Positions 33,933-41,860 of a DNA stretch of 64,000 nt are shown in pieces (within the stretch, counting starts at the first letter, position 1; the number at the start of each line of letters is the position of its first letter). The DNA comes from F23-D06 sp963643165 (lineage in GTDB: Bacteria > Bacteroidota > Bacteroidia > Bacteroidales > WCHB1-69): assembly GCA_963643165.1 (NCBI GenBank), contig CAVIJD010000004.1, positions 20,766-84,765 of the forward strand. Reading direction: 5' to 3'. Made by a program: the position numbers and the translations under genes. A model generated the notes under the pieces. That model saw nothing but the letters and a program-made list of their open reading frames with translations. It was not told the origin of the DNA and did no database searches.

Positions 33933-34429
33933 TATTGTACCGAAACAATTTTCACCTTTTTGCTGCCCGACGGAAGCACAACCTCAAAGTTGTCGCCTTT
34001 CTTCTTCCCCATCATGGCTTTTGCAAGCGGTGAAGTGAAAGGGATTTTCTGTCGGTTGCCGTTTGCCTCATCGACCCCGGTGATTTGGACAATCATCTCC
34101 ACATCCTCCATCAGCACAGTGGCTGTCGTTCCGAAAGCAATCTCGGGATTTTTAGACTTTTTAGGCACATTCACCACCTGCGCACTCTTGATTCGGCCCT
34201 CCAACAGTTCCAACTTGGCGTTGATGAAGTTGCGCATAACCCTGCCGTCTGCCTCCTGTCCACTCTCCTTGATGCTTTCGCGCTCGTCCAACAACGCTTT
34301 CCGTTCTGCAAGCAGCAGATCAAATCCCTCCTGCGTAACATAATTGGCCACACCTGGCGGAAGATATGCTCTCGGCGGCACCATTGGCACCTCCTCCTGG
34401 TCGCCCTCTTTGACAAAACCTCTGCTCAT
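33932..34429 (-). CDS. GreA/GreB-family transcript cleavage factor
   Basis: The 165-aa protein has the Gre layout: an N-terminal antiparallel coiled coil (residues ~40-85, GFDLLLAERKALLDERESIKESG) with acidic tip residues that would enter the RNA polymerase channel. It also has a C-terminal FKBP-like domain (TATVLMEDVEMIVQITGVDEANGNRQKIPFTSPLAKAMMGKKKGDNFEV). Such factors make stalled RNA polymerase cleave and resume. It is closer to the shorter GreB-like Bacteroidota group than to canonical GreA. It lies 12 bases after the acidic 362-aa gene. Confidence 0.85.
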   Translation of the reverse strand: MSRGFVKEGDQEEVPMVPPRAYLPPGVANYVTQEGFDLLLAERKALLDERESIKESGQEADGRVMRNFINAKLELLEGRIKSAQVVNVPKKSKNPEIAFGTTATVLMEDVEMIVQITGVDEANGNRQKIPFTSPLAKAMMGKKKGDNFEVVLPSGSKKVKIVSVQ

Positions 34430-34441
34430 CTCTCCACTGTC

Positions 34442-35530
34442 TTACATAAACTTGCGTCTCAACAAATCGCACAAAGAAAGATATGCGGTAGAGGCGGAGT
34501 CCCAAAAGTATTTTTTCTTCAGCGTCTCAAGTTTGTCAAAAGCCTCTTCCCTATTGGTGCATTGGTTCAGTTGCTGAATAGCCGCGCTGAACTCTTCGCC
34601 CCGATTGTTGAACAGTTCCTTAATAAAGGTGAATTTCTCATTTATGGATATGGCTTTTGTCAAATCTCCCACCTTGGCATGCTGGTACTGAAATCCGAGC
34701 GAGCGGTCCTCTTTGCGTTCCATGAAAAGGTCGTTGAGCGAGCGCGGCTTGGCGGTTTGTTCCGGGCGCGCTGTCGGCTGTTCTGCCTTTTTCGGCTCAA
34801 AGCGTTGCGGCACAAACTGCAGCAAGTCGTCCTCGTCATCGACCATCAACGGCTCGGGCGTGATTACCTCATCGGGTTTGGCAGGCGCTTGGGGTGTTTC
34901 AGGGCGGTACGACTGCGAAAACAGCTCTGCCACATCGTCTTGGTCTGCCCCAAAGTCCAATTCCGGAATCGGGTCGGACTTCGCGGTGGACCGGTCAACA
35001 GTCGGCTCAACAGTCGGCTGATGGGCAGGCTCAGGCTGCTCCTTTTGGGGCTCTGGCTCCTGAGCTTCCTCCATTTGCGGTGCTTCCGGCGCTAATTCAA
35101 CCTCAATTCCCTTTGCTTCTTCCTCCTTTTCAGGGATGGCAACTTTCTGCGTCTCCACTGGTTTCACCACTTCCTCCACCGGAATCTCCTCGGGTTTTGG
35201 TGCCGGATCTTCCTCCAGTTCCTCCTCGGGTTCCATCTCGTCAGACGGCGCAGGAATTGACTGTGTATAAGAGTCGTGCTCAGTGTCGAAGAAGAGGTCA
35301 ACGTCATCATCTATGCCTTGAAAGACGGTGTAATCGGCCTGCTGGGGCTGTTGTTTTTCAACCTGTTGTACCTTATTCTCTTCCACCGCTATCGTTTGCA
35401 TCGCAACATAGAGTTCCCTGACTCTGCTGAGAAGAATATCCTTTTCCAACAGAGGCATTCCGCAGGGCTCTTTTAATATAACATATAGACTATCAATTAT
35501 TTCATTAAACTGTTTGAAAGAATTTTTCAT
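34442..35530 (-). CDS. Acidic Pro/Glu-rich protein with conserved ends, 362 aa
   Basis: I recognise no named family. An N-terminal helical segment (residues 1-55, SFKQFNEIIDSLYVILKEPCGMPLLEKDILL) is followed by ~220 residues of Pro/Glu-rich disordered sequence. A conserved-looking helical C-terminal domain of ~80 residues follows (DLTKAISINEKFTFIKELFNN ... EAFDKLETLKKKYFWDSASTAYLSL). No signal peptide or membrane segment is seen, so it is cytoplasmic. The gene is in an operon with the Gre factor, 12 bases apart, and shares a divergent promoter region with tdk. The tether-plus-domain layout suggests a scaffolding or adaptor role, but that is a guess. Confidence 0.7.
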   Translation of the reverse strand: MKNSFKQFNEIIDSLYVILKEPCGMPLLEKDILLSRVRELYVAMQTIAVEENKVQQVEKQQPQQADYTVFQGIDDDVDLFFDTEHDSYTQSIPAPSDEMEPEEELEEDPAPKPEEIPVEEVVKPVETQKVAIPEKEEEAKGIEVELAPEAPQMEEAQEPEPQKEQPEPAHQPTVEPTVDRSTAKSDPIPELDFGADQDDVAELFSQSYRPETPQAPAKPDEVITPEPLMVDDEDDLLQFVPQRFEPKKAEQPTARPEQTAKPRSLNDLFMERKEDRSLGFQYQHAKVGDLTKAISINEKFTFIKELFNNRGEEFSAAIQQLNQCTNREEAFDKLETLKKKYFWDSASTAYLSLCDLLRRKFM

Positions 35531-35570
35531 TTTATGAGAATTTAAGGTTCTTTTAGAAGATAAATAGTTT

Positions 35571-35578
35571 TACCTTTG
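35571..35578 (+). promoter_or_regulatory. -7 box for thymidine kinase gene
   Basis: TACCTTTG matches TAnnTTTG, 49 bases before the tdk start at 35628. Confidence 0.65.
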
Positions 35579-35593
35579 CCGCCAAAAAGAGGA

Positions 35594-35601
35594 CAAAAAT
35601 A
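35594..35601 (-). promoter_or_regulatory. -7 box for the acidic protein/Gre operon
   Basis: The minus strand reads TATTTTTG, 63 bases upstream of the start at 35530. It lies downstream of the tdk box, so the two divergent transcripts would overlap at their 5' ends. Confidence 0.55.
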
Positions 35602-35627
35602 CAAAATTCTTTTATCGGCGTGCTAAA

Positions 35628-36215
35628 ATGTTTTTAGAAAATAAATCGAGCAAGAGCAGCAAAAAAGGGTGGATTGAGGTCATTTGCGGGTCAATGTTTT
35701 CGGGCAAAACGGAGGAATTGCTCCGCAGGATTCGTCGTGCCGAGTTTGCGCACCAGAACATCGAGCTGTTCAAGCCGGCCATCGACACCCGTTATGACGA
35801 GAAGGAGGTGGTTTCGCACAATGACAATTCGCGGATTTCCACACCCGTCCACAACTCGTCGGAGATTTTGCTCTACGTCAACATGGAGACAGTTGAGGTT
35901 GTCGCCATCGACGAGGTTCAATTTTTCGACGACGGGATTGTCGCCGTCTGCACCGCGCTTGCCAACGCCGGCGTCAGGGTTATTGTCAGCGGACTTGACA
36001 TGGACTATCTGGGCAATCCTTTCGGACCCATGCCCAAGTTGATGGCCGTGGCGGAATATGTGAGCAAGCAGCACGCCATTTGTGTCCGTTGCGGCGACCT
36101 TGCCCACCATTCGCACAGGATTGTCGCATCCGAAGAGCAGTTGTTGCTCGGCGAGAAAGAGTCGTACGAGCCCTTGTGCCGCCGTTGCTTCAATGAGGCG
36201 TTAAAAAAAGTGTAG
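35628..36215 (+). CDS. tdk: Thymidine kinase
   Basis: The 195-aa type II thymidine kinase phosphorylates thymidine in the dTMP salvage pathway. Its P-loop is GSMFSGKTEELLRR, followed by the Asp-Glu motif AIDEVQFFD and the lasso region. The structural zinc site has four Cys in CVRCGDLAHHSHR and PLCRRCF. Length and motif order are normal, with a ~12-residue basic N-terminal extension (MFLENKSSKSSKKG) typical of Bacteroidota. The next gene, pta, begins 65 bases downstream with no visible terminator between them. Confidence 0.95.
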   Translation: MFLENKSSKSSKKGWIEVICGSMFSGKTEELLRRIRRAEFAHQNIELFKPAIDTRYDEKEVVSHNDNSRISTPVHNSSEILLYVNMETVEVVAIDEVQFFDDGIVAVCTALANAGVRVIVSGLDMDYLGNPFGPMPKLMAVAEYVSKQHAICVRCGDLAHHSHRIVASEEQLLLGEKESYEPLCRRCFNEALKKV

Positions 36216-36280
36216 GCAACGGGGCTGCAGATGTTTGTTTTGCAATCGTTATTCTCAATTATAAACTAAAATTTGGAACT

Positions 36281-37288
36281 ATGAATTTAATAGACAGTAT
36301 CAAAGCGAAAGCAGTAAAGGCCAACAAGACGATAGTGTTGGCTGAAGGCGAAGAGGAAAGAACGCTGAAAGCCGCAGACATCATCCTTGAGAAAGGCTAC
36401 GCCGGCATCATCCTGTTAGGAAACAAAGCCAAGATTGCGGAAGAGGCCACAGCATTCGGGCTGAAGAACATCGGCAAGGCCGAGATCATCGACCCGAAAG
36501 ACAACCCGCGCAAGGAGCACTATGCCGAGATGCTCTGCGAGATCAGGAAGAAAAAAGGCATGACCATCGAAGAGGCGCGCACGCTGGTAGAGGACCCGCT
36601 TTACCTGGGCACCTTGCTGATCAAGAACGGCGATGCGGACGGCGAGGTCACGGGTGCACAACATGCCACGGGTGACGTGCTGCGTCCCGCATTCCAGATC
36701 ATCAAAACCATGCCCGGCATCTCTGTGGTGTCTGGAGCCTTTATCATGAGTTTCCCCGACAAGAAATGGGGTGACGACGGCATCATGGTTTTTGCCGACT
36801 GTGCGGCTGACCCCAACACAGACGAGGACAAACTCGCCCAGATTGCTGTTGTCACGGCGCAAACTGCCCGCACCATTGCCGGCATCGAGCCGCGCGTGGC
36901 CATGTTGAGCTTCTCCACCAAAGGCTCAGCCAAGCATGAGTTAGTGGACAAAGTGGTCAATGCCACCCGCAAAGCCAAAGAGATGGCCCCCGACCTGCTG
37001 ATTGACGGCGACTTGCAAGCCGATGCCGCCATCATTCCCGAAGTGGCCGCCAAGAAAGCCCCGGGCAGCCCCGTGGCCGGCAAAGCCAACGTTTTGGTAT
37101 TCCCGTCGCTCGAGGTCGGCAACATCGCGTACAAACTGGTACAGCGCATGGCCGGCGCCGACGCTGTTGGCCCCATCATGCAAGGCATGGCCGCTCCCAT
37201 CAACGACCTTTCGCGCGGTTGCTCCGTTGAAGACATCGTCAGCCTGGTTGCCATAACCGCTTGTCAGGCCGCCGGCATGAAAGCATAA
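36281..37288 (+). CDS. pta: Phosphate acetyltransferase
   Basis: The 335-aa enzyme interconverts acetyl-CoA and acetyl phosphate in the acetate overflow pathway. It is the short form without the N-terminal BioD-like domain. Family motifs are NKTIVLAEGEEERTLKAADIIL at the start, NGDADGEVTGAQHATGDVLRPAFQIIKT, and near the end AGKANVLVFPSLEVGNIAYKLVQRMAGADAVGPIMQGM. The usual partner ackA is not in the window; the next gene is gcvH on the opposite strand. A strong bidirectional terminator separates the two. Confidence 0.95.
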   Translation: MNLIDSIKAKAVKANKTIVLAEGEEERTLKAADIILEKGYAGIILLGNKAKIAEEATAFGLKNIGKAEIIDPKDNPRKEHYAEMLCEIRKKKGMTIEEARTLVEDPLYLGTLLIKNGDADGEVTGAQHATGDVLRPAFQIIKTMPGISVVSGAFIMSFPDKKWGDDGIMVFADCAADPNTDEDKLAQIAVVTAQTARTIAGIEPRVAMLSFSTKGSAKHELVDKVVNATRKAKEMAPDLLIDGDLQADAAIIPEVAAKKAPGSPVAGKANVLVFPSLEVGNIAYKLVQRMAGADAVGPIMQGMAAPINDLSRGCSVEDIVSLVAITACQAAGMKA

Positions 37289-37305
37289 CCCCAACTATCA
37301 CCAAC

Positions 37306-37341
37306 AAAAAACGGCAACCGCACAGCGGTTGCCGTTTTTTT
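37306..37341. terminator. Bidirectional terminator between pta and gcvH
   Basis: AAAAAACGGCAACCGC (37306-37321) and GCGGTTGCCGTTTTTT (37325-37340) form a 16-bp perfect stem with a 3-base loop and A/T tracts at both ends. Confidence 0.95.
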
Positions 37342-37357
37342 GTAATCCGAAACCAGA

Positions 37358-37735
37358 CTATCCAATCAGTTGCTGATAAGCGGCTGCGTCAAGCAGACCA
37401 TCAACTTGAGACGGTTCAGAGACTTTCACTTTCACAATCCAGCCCTCACCGTACGGGTCGCTGTTGACCAGTGCCGGGTTGGCTTCCAGAGCCTCATTGA
37501 ACTCTACAACCTCACCTGCCACAGGCAACATAAGGTCAGAAACAGTTTTCACGGCCTCAATTGTGCCGAACACTTCATTCTGATCAAGCGTCTCACCTAC
37601 GGATGTGATGTCAAGGAATACGATGTCGCCCAATTCGTTGGCAGCGTATGCCGTGATGCCGACATAAGCAAATTCACCGTCCATTTTCAACCATTCATGG
37701 TCGTTGGAATACTTCAAATTCTCAGGAATATTCAT
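37358..37735 (-). CDS. gcvH: Glycine cleavage system H protein
   Basis: The 125-aa lipoyl carrier shuttles the aminomethyl group between the P, T and L proteins. The lipoyl-attachment Lys63 sits in FGTIEAVKTVSDLMLP. The N-terminal SNDHEWLKMDGEFAYVGITAYAANELGDIVFLDI is typical. It is the last gene of a minus-strand run (pyrH, 2TM protein, frr, gcvH) with 39 bases after frr and no clear -7 box of its own. The P protein gene lies at the other end of this region (1-905), so the system is split. Confidence 0.97.
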   Translation of the reverse strand: MNIPENLKYSNDHEWLKMDGEFAYVGITAYAANELGDIVFLDITSVGETLDQNEVFGTIEAVKTVSDLMLPVAGEVVEFNEALEANPALVNSDPYGEGWIVKVKVSEPSQVDGLLDAAAYQQLIG

Positions 37736-37774
37736 ACTGTTAGTTTTATTGATTTATGAAAAAATAAGTGATTT

Positions 37775-38332
37775 CTACACGGTCATAATTTCTTTCTCTT
37801 TGGCCTCCATAATCTTGTCCACCTTGGCGATAGCCTCGTCTGTGGCCTTCTGGATGTCGGCTTCAAGTTTCTTGACGGCATCTTCTTCCACACCATCGTC
37901 TTTGAGTTTCTTGGCCTCATCGTTGGCATTGCGGCGGATATTGCGGATGGAGACTTTCGTTTGTTCAGCCTCCTGTTTTGCCTTCTTCACCAATTCCTTG
38001 CGTCGCTCTTCGGTAGGAGTAGGCACCACCAGACGGATAAATTCGCCGTTGTTTTGAGGTGTAAGTCCTAAATTGGCCGCCAAAATAGCCTTCTCAATAA
38101 CCGGCAGCATGTTTCTTTCCCACGGTTGGATTACAATCTGATGTGCATCCGGTGTGTTGATGTTGGCCACCTGTTCAACCGGCGTAAGATTTCCGTAATA
38201 GTCAACTTTCAGTCCCTCAAGCATTTGAGGAGAAGCCTTTCCGGCCCGTATTTTCTGTAAATCCTTGTCAAAAAACGACACGGTAGCATTCATGCTCTCC
38301 TTCGCTGTTTTCAGGCAACTTTGTGTATCCAT
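37775..38332 (-). CDS. frr: Ribosome recycling factor
   Basis: The 185-aa protein splits post-termination ribosomes together with EF-G. It has the tRNA-like two-domain layout: a long three-helix bundle (MNATVSFFDKDLQKIRAGKASPQMLEGLKVDYYG start; RRKELVKKAKQEAEQTKVSIRNIRRNANDEAKKL later) and a beta/alpha domain. Length is normal. It lies 24 bases after the 2TM gene and in the same operon as pyrH, the usual pyrH-frr neighbourhood. Confidence 0.97.
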   Translation of the reverse strand: MDTQSCLKTAKESMNATVSFFDKDLQKIRAGKASPQMLEGLKVDYYGNLTPVEQVANINTPDAHQIVIQPWERNMLPVIEKAILAANLGLTPQNNGEFIRLVVPTPTEERRKELVKKAKQEAEQTKVSIRNIRRNANDEAKKLKDDGVEEDAVKKLEADIQKATDEAIAKVDKIMEAKEKEIMTV

Positions 38333-38356
38333 ATTCTAAAATGTTCTTTTATGAGT

Positions 38357-38761
38357 TTATTGTTTTTCTTCTGTTTTTTTCGTCTGCGCAATGTTTTTCT
38401 TTATCTCTTCTATCTCCTTAAGCGCTTTTTTGCGGGCTTTTTTCATCCTGCGGAGCTCTTTCTCCACCAGCGTGCTGTTCCACCTATAAACAATCAGGTA
38501 ATGCACGAGGACTATCAGGAACCACACCACCGTAATGCAGACGGACGTCTTCAATATAGCGTCCGCGATGGTCTCGTTTGTCACAATAGCGTTGAAAATC
38601 GTAAACCACAAGCACCACAGCACAAGGTTAACGACAACAAAGACTGTAAGATGGATTTTAAAAGACACGCGTCCTACTGCCACGCTTCTCATTTGTTTTT
38701 CTTCCTCTGCGGGAATTGGGGTTTCGTCGGCGGTCTGGTTTTTAACTTTTTCTTCTTCCAT
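38357..38761 (-). CDS. 2TM-domain membrane protein
   Basis: The 134-aa protein has two membrane helices (residues ~37-58, IHLTVFVVVNLVLWCLWFTI, and ~70-92, VCITVVWFLIVLVHYLIVY), flanked by a charged N-terminus and a strongly basic C-terminal tail (LRRMKKARKKALKEIEEIKKN). This fits the 2TM domain family of unknown function, found in Bacteroidota often next to membrane sensor histidine kinases. Here it is inserted between pyrH (20 bases) and frr (24 bases), which is an unusual place. No catalytic residues can be named. Confidence 0.8.
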   Translation of the reverse strand: MEEEKVKNQTADETPIPAEEEKQMRSVAVGRVSFKIHLTVFVVVNLVLWCLWFTIFNAIVTNETIADAILKTSVCITVVWFLIVLVHYLIVYRWNSTLVEKELRRMKKARKKALKEIEEIKKNIAQTKKTEEKQ

Positions 38762-38781
38762 AATAAAAAAGGGGCAATAAT

Positions 38782-39486
38782 TTAACGAAGCAATGTTCCG
38801 ATAGGCTCGCCATTGAGCACCTTCAGCAGGTTTCCGGGGCGGTTAGCGTCATATACATAGACGGGCATATTATTCTCCTTGCAGAGCGTAAATGCCGTCA
38901 TATCCATGATTTTCAGATGTTTGGAGTAAGCCTCGTCGAACGAGAGGTCAGAATACTTTTGGGCGGTAGGATCCTTTTCAGGGTCAGCGGTATAGACGCC
39001 ATCCACGCGGGTACCTTTCAGCAGCAAGTCGGCCTTTATTTCCACCGCTCTCAAGGCTGCGCCGGAGTCGGTAGTAAAGAAAGGGTTGCCCGTGCCGCCG
39101 CCGAGTATGACAACGTGTCCGGTTTCGAGCAGACGCACGGCTTTACGCCACGAGGTTTTCTCCGCCACGCTTTCGATTTCGACGGCAGAGAGCACCGTAG
39201 TCTGCACTTGCAGTTCTTCGAGCACAGCCTGCAGCGCCATTGCGTTGATGACGGTGGCGAGCATTCCCATTTGGTCGCCCTGCCGACGGTCAAAGCCCTT
39301 GCCGGCACCTTGCACGCCACGGAAAATATTGCCGCCGCCGATGACCACACCGACTTGCACGCCCTGTTCAACGACCGATTTTATTTCTGATGCAAAATGA
39401 CGAACCATTTTATAGTCAATACCATAGTTGTCATCCCCCATCAAAGACTCGCCGCTCAGTTTTAAAAGAATACGTCTATACTTCAT
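38782..39486 (-). CDS. pyrH: UMP kinase
   Basis: The 234-aa hexameric kinase makes UDP from UMP in pyrimidine synthesis. Its phosphate-binding start KLSGESLMGDDNYGID and GVVIGGGNIFRG loop are typical, followed by the nucleotide site GGGTGNPFFTTDSGAALRA and DGVYTADPEKDPTAQKY. Length is normal. It is the first gene of a minus-strand operon (pyrH, 2TM protein, frr, possibly gcvH). Its -7 box at 39503-39510 touches the rplI terminator. Confidence 0.97.
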   Translation of the reverse strand: MKYRRILLKLSGESLMGDDNYGIDYKMVRHFASEIKSVVEQGVQVGVVIGGGNIFRGVQGAGKGFDRRQGDQMGMLATVINAMALQAVLEELQVQTTVLSAVEIESVAEKTSWRKAVRLLETGHVVILGGGTGNPFFTTDSGAALRAVEIKADLLLKGTRVDGVYTADPEKDPTAQKYSDLSFDEAYSKHLKIMDMTAFTLCKENNMPVYVYDANRPGNLLKVLNGEPIGTLLR

Positions 39487-39502
39487 AGAAAAAATTTGAG
39501 TG

Positions 39503-39510
39503 CAAAAATA
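39503..39510 (-). promoter_or_regulatory. -7 box for pyrH
   Basis: The minus strand reads TATTTTTG, 17 bases before the pyrH start. It lies one base from the T tract of the rplI terminator, so termination and initiation sites are back to back. Confidence 0.65.
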
Positions 39511-39511
39511 T

Positions 39512-39548
39512 AAAAAAAAGGCTCTCCCTGTTTCGGTAGAGCCTTTTC
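39512..39548 (-). terminator. Terminator of the rpsF-rpsR-rplI operon
   Basis: On the minus strand AAGGCTCT (39545-39538) pairs with AGAGCCTT (39525-39518), followed by a T8 tract. Confidence 0.88.
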
Positions 39549-39567
39549 CTATAAAAATATTACGTCT

Positions 39568-40026
39568 TTACTCTTCTTCGGCTACAACATTGATATTGAG
39601 CGCAACCTTGTTGAAGTCCTTGTGGAGGTTAACCGTAGCGGTGTATTTGCCCAGTTCCTTGATGCGGTCTTCGTGCAGGATAATCTTACGTCTGTCGATA
39701 TCGATATCGTGTTGTTCTTTCAGAGCGTTAGCCACAGCGATAGCGGTGACGGAGCCGAAAATCGTGCCCTTTTCAGAAGCTTTTGTGGGGACAGTAACCT
39801 CAAGACCTTCGATCTTACCGGCCATGAACTCAGCCTCTTTTCTGATTTTTTCAGCCTTGTATGCGCGCTGTTTCAGCGTCTCGGCCAACATTTTCTTTTT
39901 AGCGGGCGTTGCGAGTTCAGCATAGCCCATAGGAATGAGGTAATTGCGGGCATAACCGTCTTTAACCTTTACGAGGTCATCGGCATATCCCAAATTGTTT
40001 ACGTCTTGTTTCAATATAATTTCCAT
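39568..40026 (-). CDS. rplI: 50S ribosomal protein L9
   Basis: The 152-aa protein has the two globular domains joined by a long helix typical of L9. The N-terminus MEIILKQDVNNLGYADDLVKVKDGYARNYLIPMGYA is diagnostic. It closes the rpsF-rpsR-rplI operon, 14 bases after rpsR, and is followed by a terminator. Confidence 0.98.
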   Translation of the reverse strand: MEIILKQDVNNLGYADDLVKVKDGYARNYLIPMGYAELATPAKKKMLAETLKQRAYKAEKIRKEAEFMAGKIEGLEVTVPTKASEKGTIFGSVTAIAVANALKEQHDIDIDRRKIILHEDRIKELGKYTATVNLHKDFNKVALNINVVAEEE

Positions 40027-40040
40027 GTCAATTCCTCCTG

Positions 40041-40313
40041 TTAGTTAGATTTCAAATTATCGGTTACGAATGGGAGCAATGCCAAGTGGCGAGCTCTTTT
40101 GACAGCCTGAGCCACTTTTTTCTGATATTTCAGAGAAGTACCCGTAAGGCGTCTCGGCAGTATCTTGCCCTGCTCATTCACAAATTTCTTCAAAAATTCA
40201 CCGTCTTTATAATCGATGTATTTGATACCGCTTTTCTTGAAACGGCAATATTTCTTTTTCTTGATATCCACTGCAACAGGTGCAATGTATTTGATGTCTG
40301 CTTGCTGTGCCAT
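40041..40313 (-). CDS. rpsR: 30S ribosomal protein S18
   Basis: The 90-aa protein has the S18 core KKYCRFKKSGIKYIDYKDGEFLKKFV and RLTGTSLKYQKKVAQAVKRARHLALLPF. S18 binds 16S rRNA as a heterodimer with S6, whose gene lies two bases upstream. Length is normal for Bacteroidota. Confidence 0.98.
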   Translation of the reverse strand: MAQQADIKYIAPVAVDIKKKKYCRFKKSGIKYIDYKDGEFLKKFVNEQGKILPRRLTGTSLKYQKKVAQAVKRARHLALLPFVTDNLKSN

Positions 40314-40315
40314 AA

Positions 40316-40729
40316 TTATTCTGCTTGTTCAGTTTTGTTAGACTCGTTGTTAGCTTCAGGCTGTTCTACAGCGACCGTCTCTTTTTCGGCGGCTTTCTGG
40401 CTTCTGTTTGCACGTCTCTTCTCGGCGTAAGCAATGGCGTACTTGTCCATGCTGACTGTCAAAAAGCGCATGATGCGTTCGTCACGGCGATATTGAAGTT
40501 CAAGGTCGGCAATAACACTGGGTTCAGCCTTGAATTCGAACAGGTGATAGAAGCCTGACGATTTTTTCTGGATGGGATACTCCAGTTTGCGGAGTCCCCA
40601 GTTCTCCTGGTGAACGATTTCTGCACCTTTGTCGGTGAGAATCTTTTCAAATTTCTGTACCGTTTCCTTCATCTGATCTTCAGACAAAACGGGTGTCATA
40701 ATGAAAACGGTTTCGTACTGATTTACCAT
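40316..40729 (-). CDS. rpsF: 30S ribosomal protein S6
   Basis: The 137-aa protein starts MVNQYETVFIMTPVLSEDQM, the typical S6 beginning, and carries the ENWGLRKLEYPIQKKSSGFYHLFEF core. The C-terminal ~30 residues are a Glu/Ala-rich tail (EKETVAVEQPEANNESNKTE). It heads the rpsF-rpsR-rplI operon. I saw no obvious S6:S18 leader structure in the ~50-base 5' region. Confidence 0.98.
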   Translation of the reverse strand: MVNQYETVFIMTPVLSEDQMKETVQKFEKILTDKGAEIVHQENWGLRKLEYPIQKKSSGFYHLFEFKAEPSVIADLELQYRRDERIMRFLTVSMDKYAIAYAEKRRANRSQKAAEKETVAVEQPEANNESNKTEQAE

Positions 40730-40777
40730 AATTTAGACTTGTAAATTGTTATAATTTATGTTTTAAAAATTGAGGTG

Positions 40778-40785
40778 CAAAAATA
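40778..40785 (-). promoter_or_regulatory. -7 box for the rpsF operon
   Basis: The minus strand reads TATTTTTG, 49 bases upstream of the rpsF start. Confidence 0.65.
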
Positions 40786-40825
40786 CACTTTTTATCCAAT
40801 CTTCCGTCCCGCCGCAAAATTTACT

Positions 40826-41845
40826 TTATATCTCTTTCATTCTGTCGCGATTCCGGAGGATATCGATTGCCAAGTAGATGGCATTGCGCATCGACTGTCC
40901 GTCGGCGGTGTTCTTGCCGGCGATGTCGTAGGCCGTGCCGTGGGCCGGCGAAGTGCGCACCACAGGCAGTCCGGCCGTGAAGTTCACGCCGTCCTTGCCC
41001 AGCATCTTGAAAGGTATCATCCCTTGGTCGTGGTACATCGCCAGCACGCCGTCAAATTTGGCGTACTTGCCGGTGGCAAAGAATCCGTCGGCGGGGAATG
41101 GCCCAAACACGTTGACCTTGTTGCTGAAAGCCTCCGCAATGGCCGGACGTATGATTTCGTCCTCCTCATTGCCCAGCAGCCCGTCGTCACCGGCATGCGG
41201 GTTGAGCGACAGCACCGCTATCGTCGGGTTCGTCACGGCAAAGTCCTGCAACAACGACGTTCGCATGATGTCAATCTTCTGCAAAACCAAATCCTTGGTC
41301 AGCACCGAAGCCACCTCGCCGATGGGCAGGTGGTTCGTCACAAAGCCAATCCGCAACTGCTCCGAAACCATCATCATCATCGACTTGTTCTTTCCGCCGA
41401 AATAATACTCGAAAAATTCAGTCTGGCCATGGAACTTGAACTTGTCAGACTGAATGTTATTCTTGTTGATAGGTGCCGTCACTATGGCATCAATCTGCTT
41501 GTTTTTCAAATCTTTCCCGGCCACATACAAGGCTCTCTCCGCCATCTGCCCGGCAATTTTGGTGGAAGTTCCGAGTTCTATCTTCACCTCCTCGTCGAAC
41601 AAATTCAGCAGATTAGGGCGTTTCATCGACAATTGCCCCAGGTTCTTGATGAATTGGAACGAGAACTCGGGCAAATCCATGTACTTTTTATGGTACGATG
41701 CGGCTTTCGCCAAACCATAGACCACGGGGGTACACAGTTCCAATATGGAATAGTCTGCCAAGGCCTTGATGATGACCTCATATCCTATTCCGTTGAGGTC
41801 GCCGTGCGTAATTCCTATTTTGTAATATGACTGATTGTCTGCCAT
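40826..41845 (-). CDS. pdxA: 4-hydroxythreonine-4-phosphate dehydrogenase
   Basis: The 339-aa enzyme acts in the DXP-dependent pathway of pyridoxal phosphate synthesis. Family motifs are IGITHGDLNGIGYEVIIKAL at the start, INKNNIQSDKFKFHGQTEFFEYYF, and the substrate and metal-binding LSLNPHAGDDGLLGNEE and LAMYHDQGMIPFKML. GDLNGIG replaces the usual GDPAGIG. The gene starts 15 bases after the infB stop, so it is probably co-transcribed with nusA-infB. Confidence 0.95.
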   Translation of the reverse strand: MADNQSYYKIGITHGDLNGIGYEVIIKALADYSILELCTPVVYGLAKAASYHKKYMDLPEFSFQFIKNLGQLSMKRPNLLNLFDEEVKIELGTSTKIAGQMAERALYVAGKDLKNKQIDAIVTAPINKNNIQSDKFKFHGQTEFFEYYFGGKNKSMMMMVSEQLRIGFVTNHLPIGEVASVLTKDLVLQKIDIMRTSLLQDFAVTNPTIAVLSLNPHAGDDGLLGNEEDEIIRPAIAEAFSNKVNVFGPFPADGFFATGKYAKFDGVLAMYHDQGMIPFKMLGKDGVNFTAGLPVVRTSPAHGTAYDIAGKNTADGQSMRNAIYLAIDILRNRDRMKEI

Positions 41846-41860
41846 GCTTAAAAAGTCCTG

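Noticed and set aside
40730..40777. S6:S18 autoregulatory leader before rpsF
   Set aside because: The leader is short and A/T-rich; no convincing hairpin with the conserved bulge was visible.
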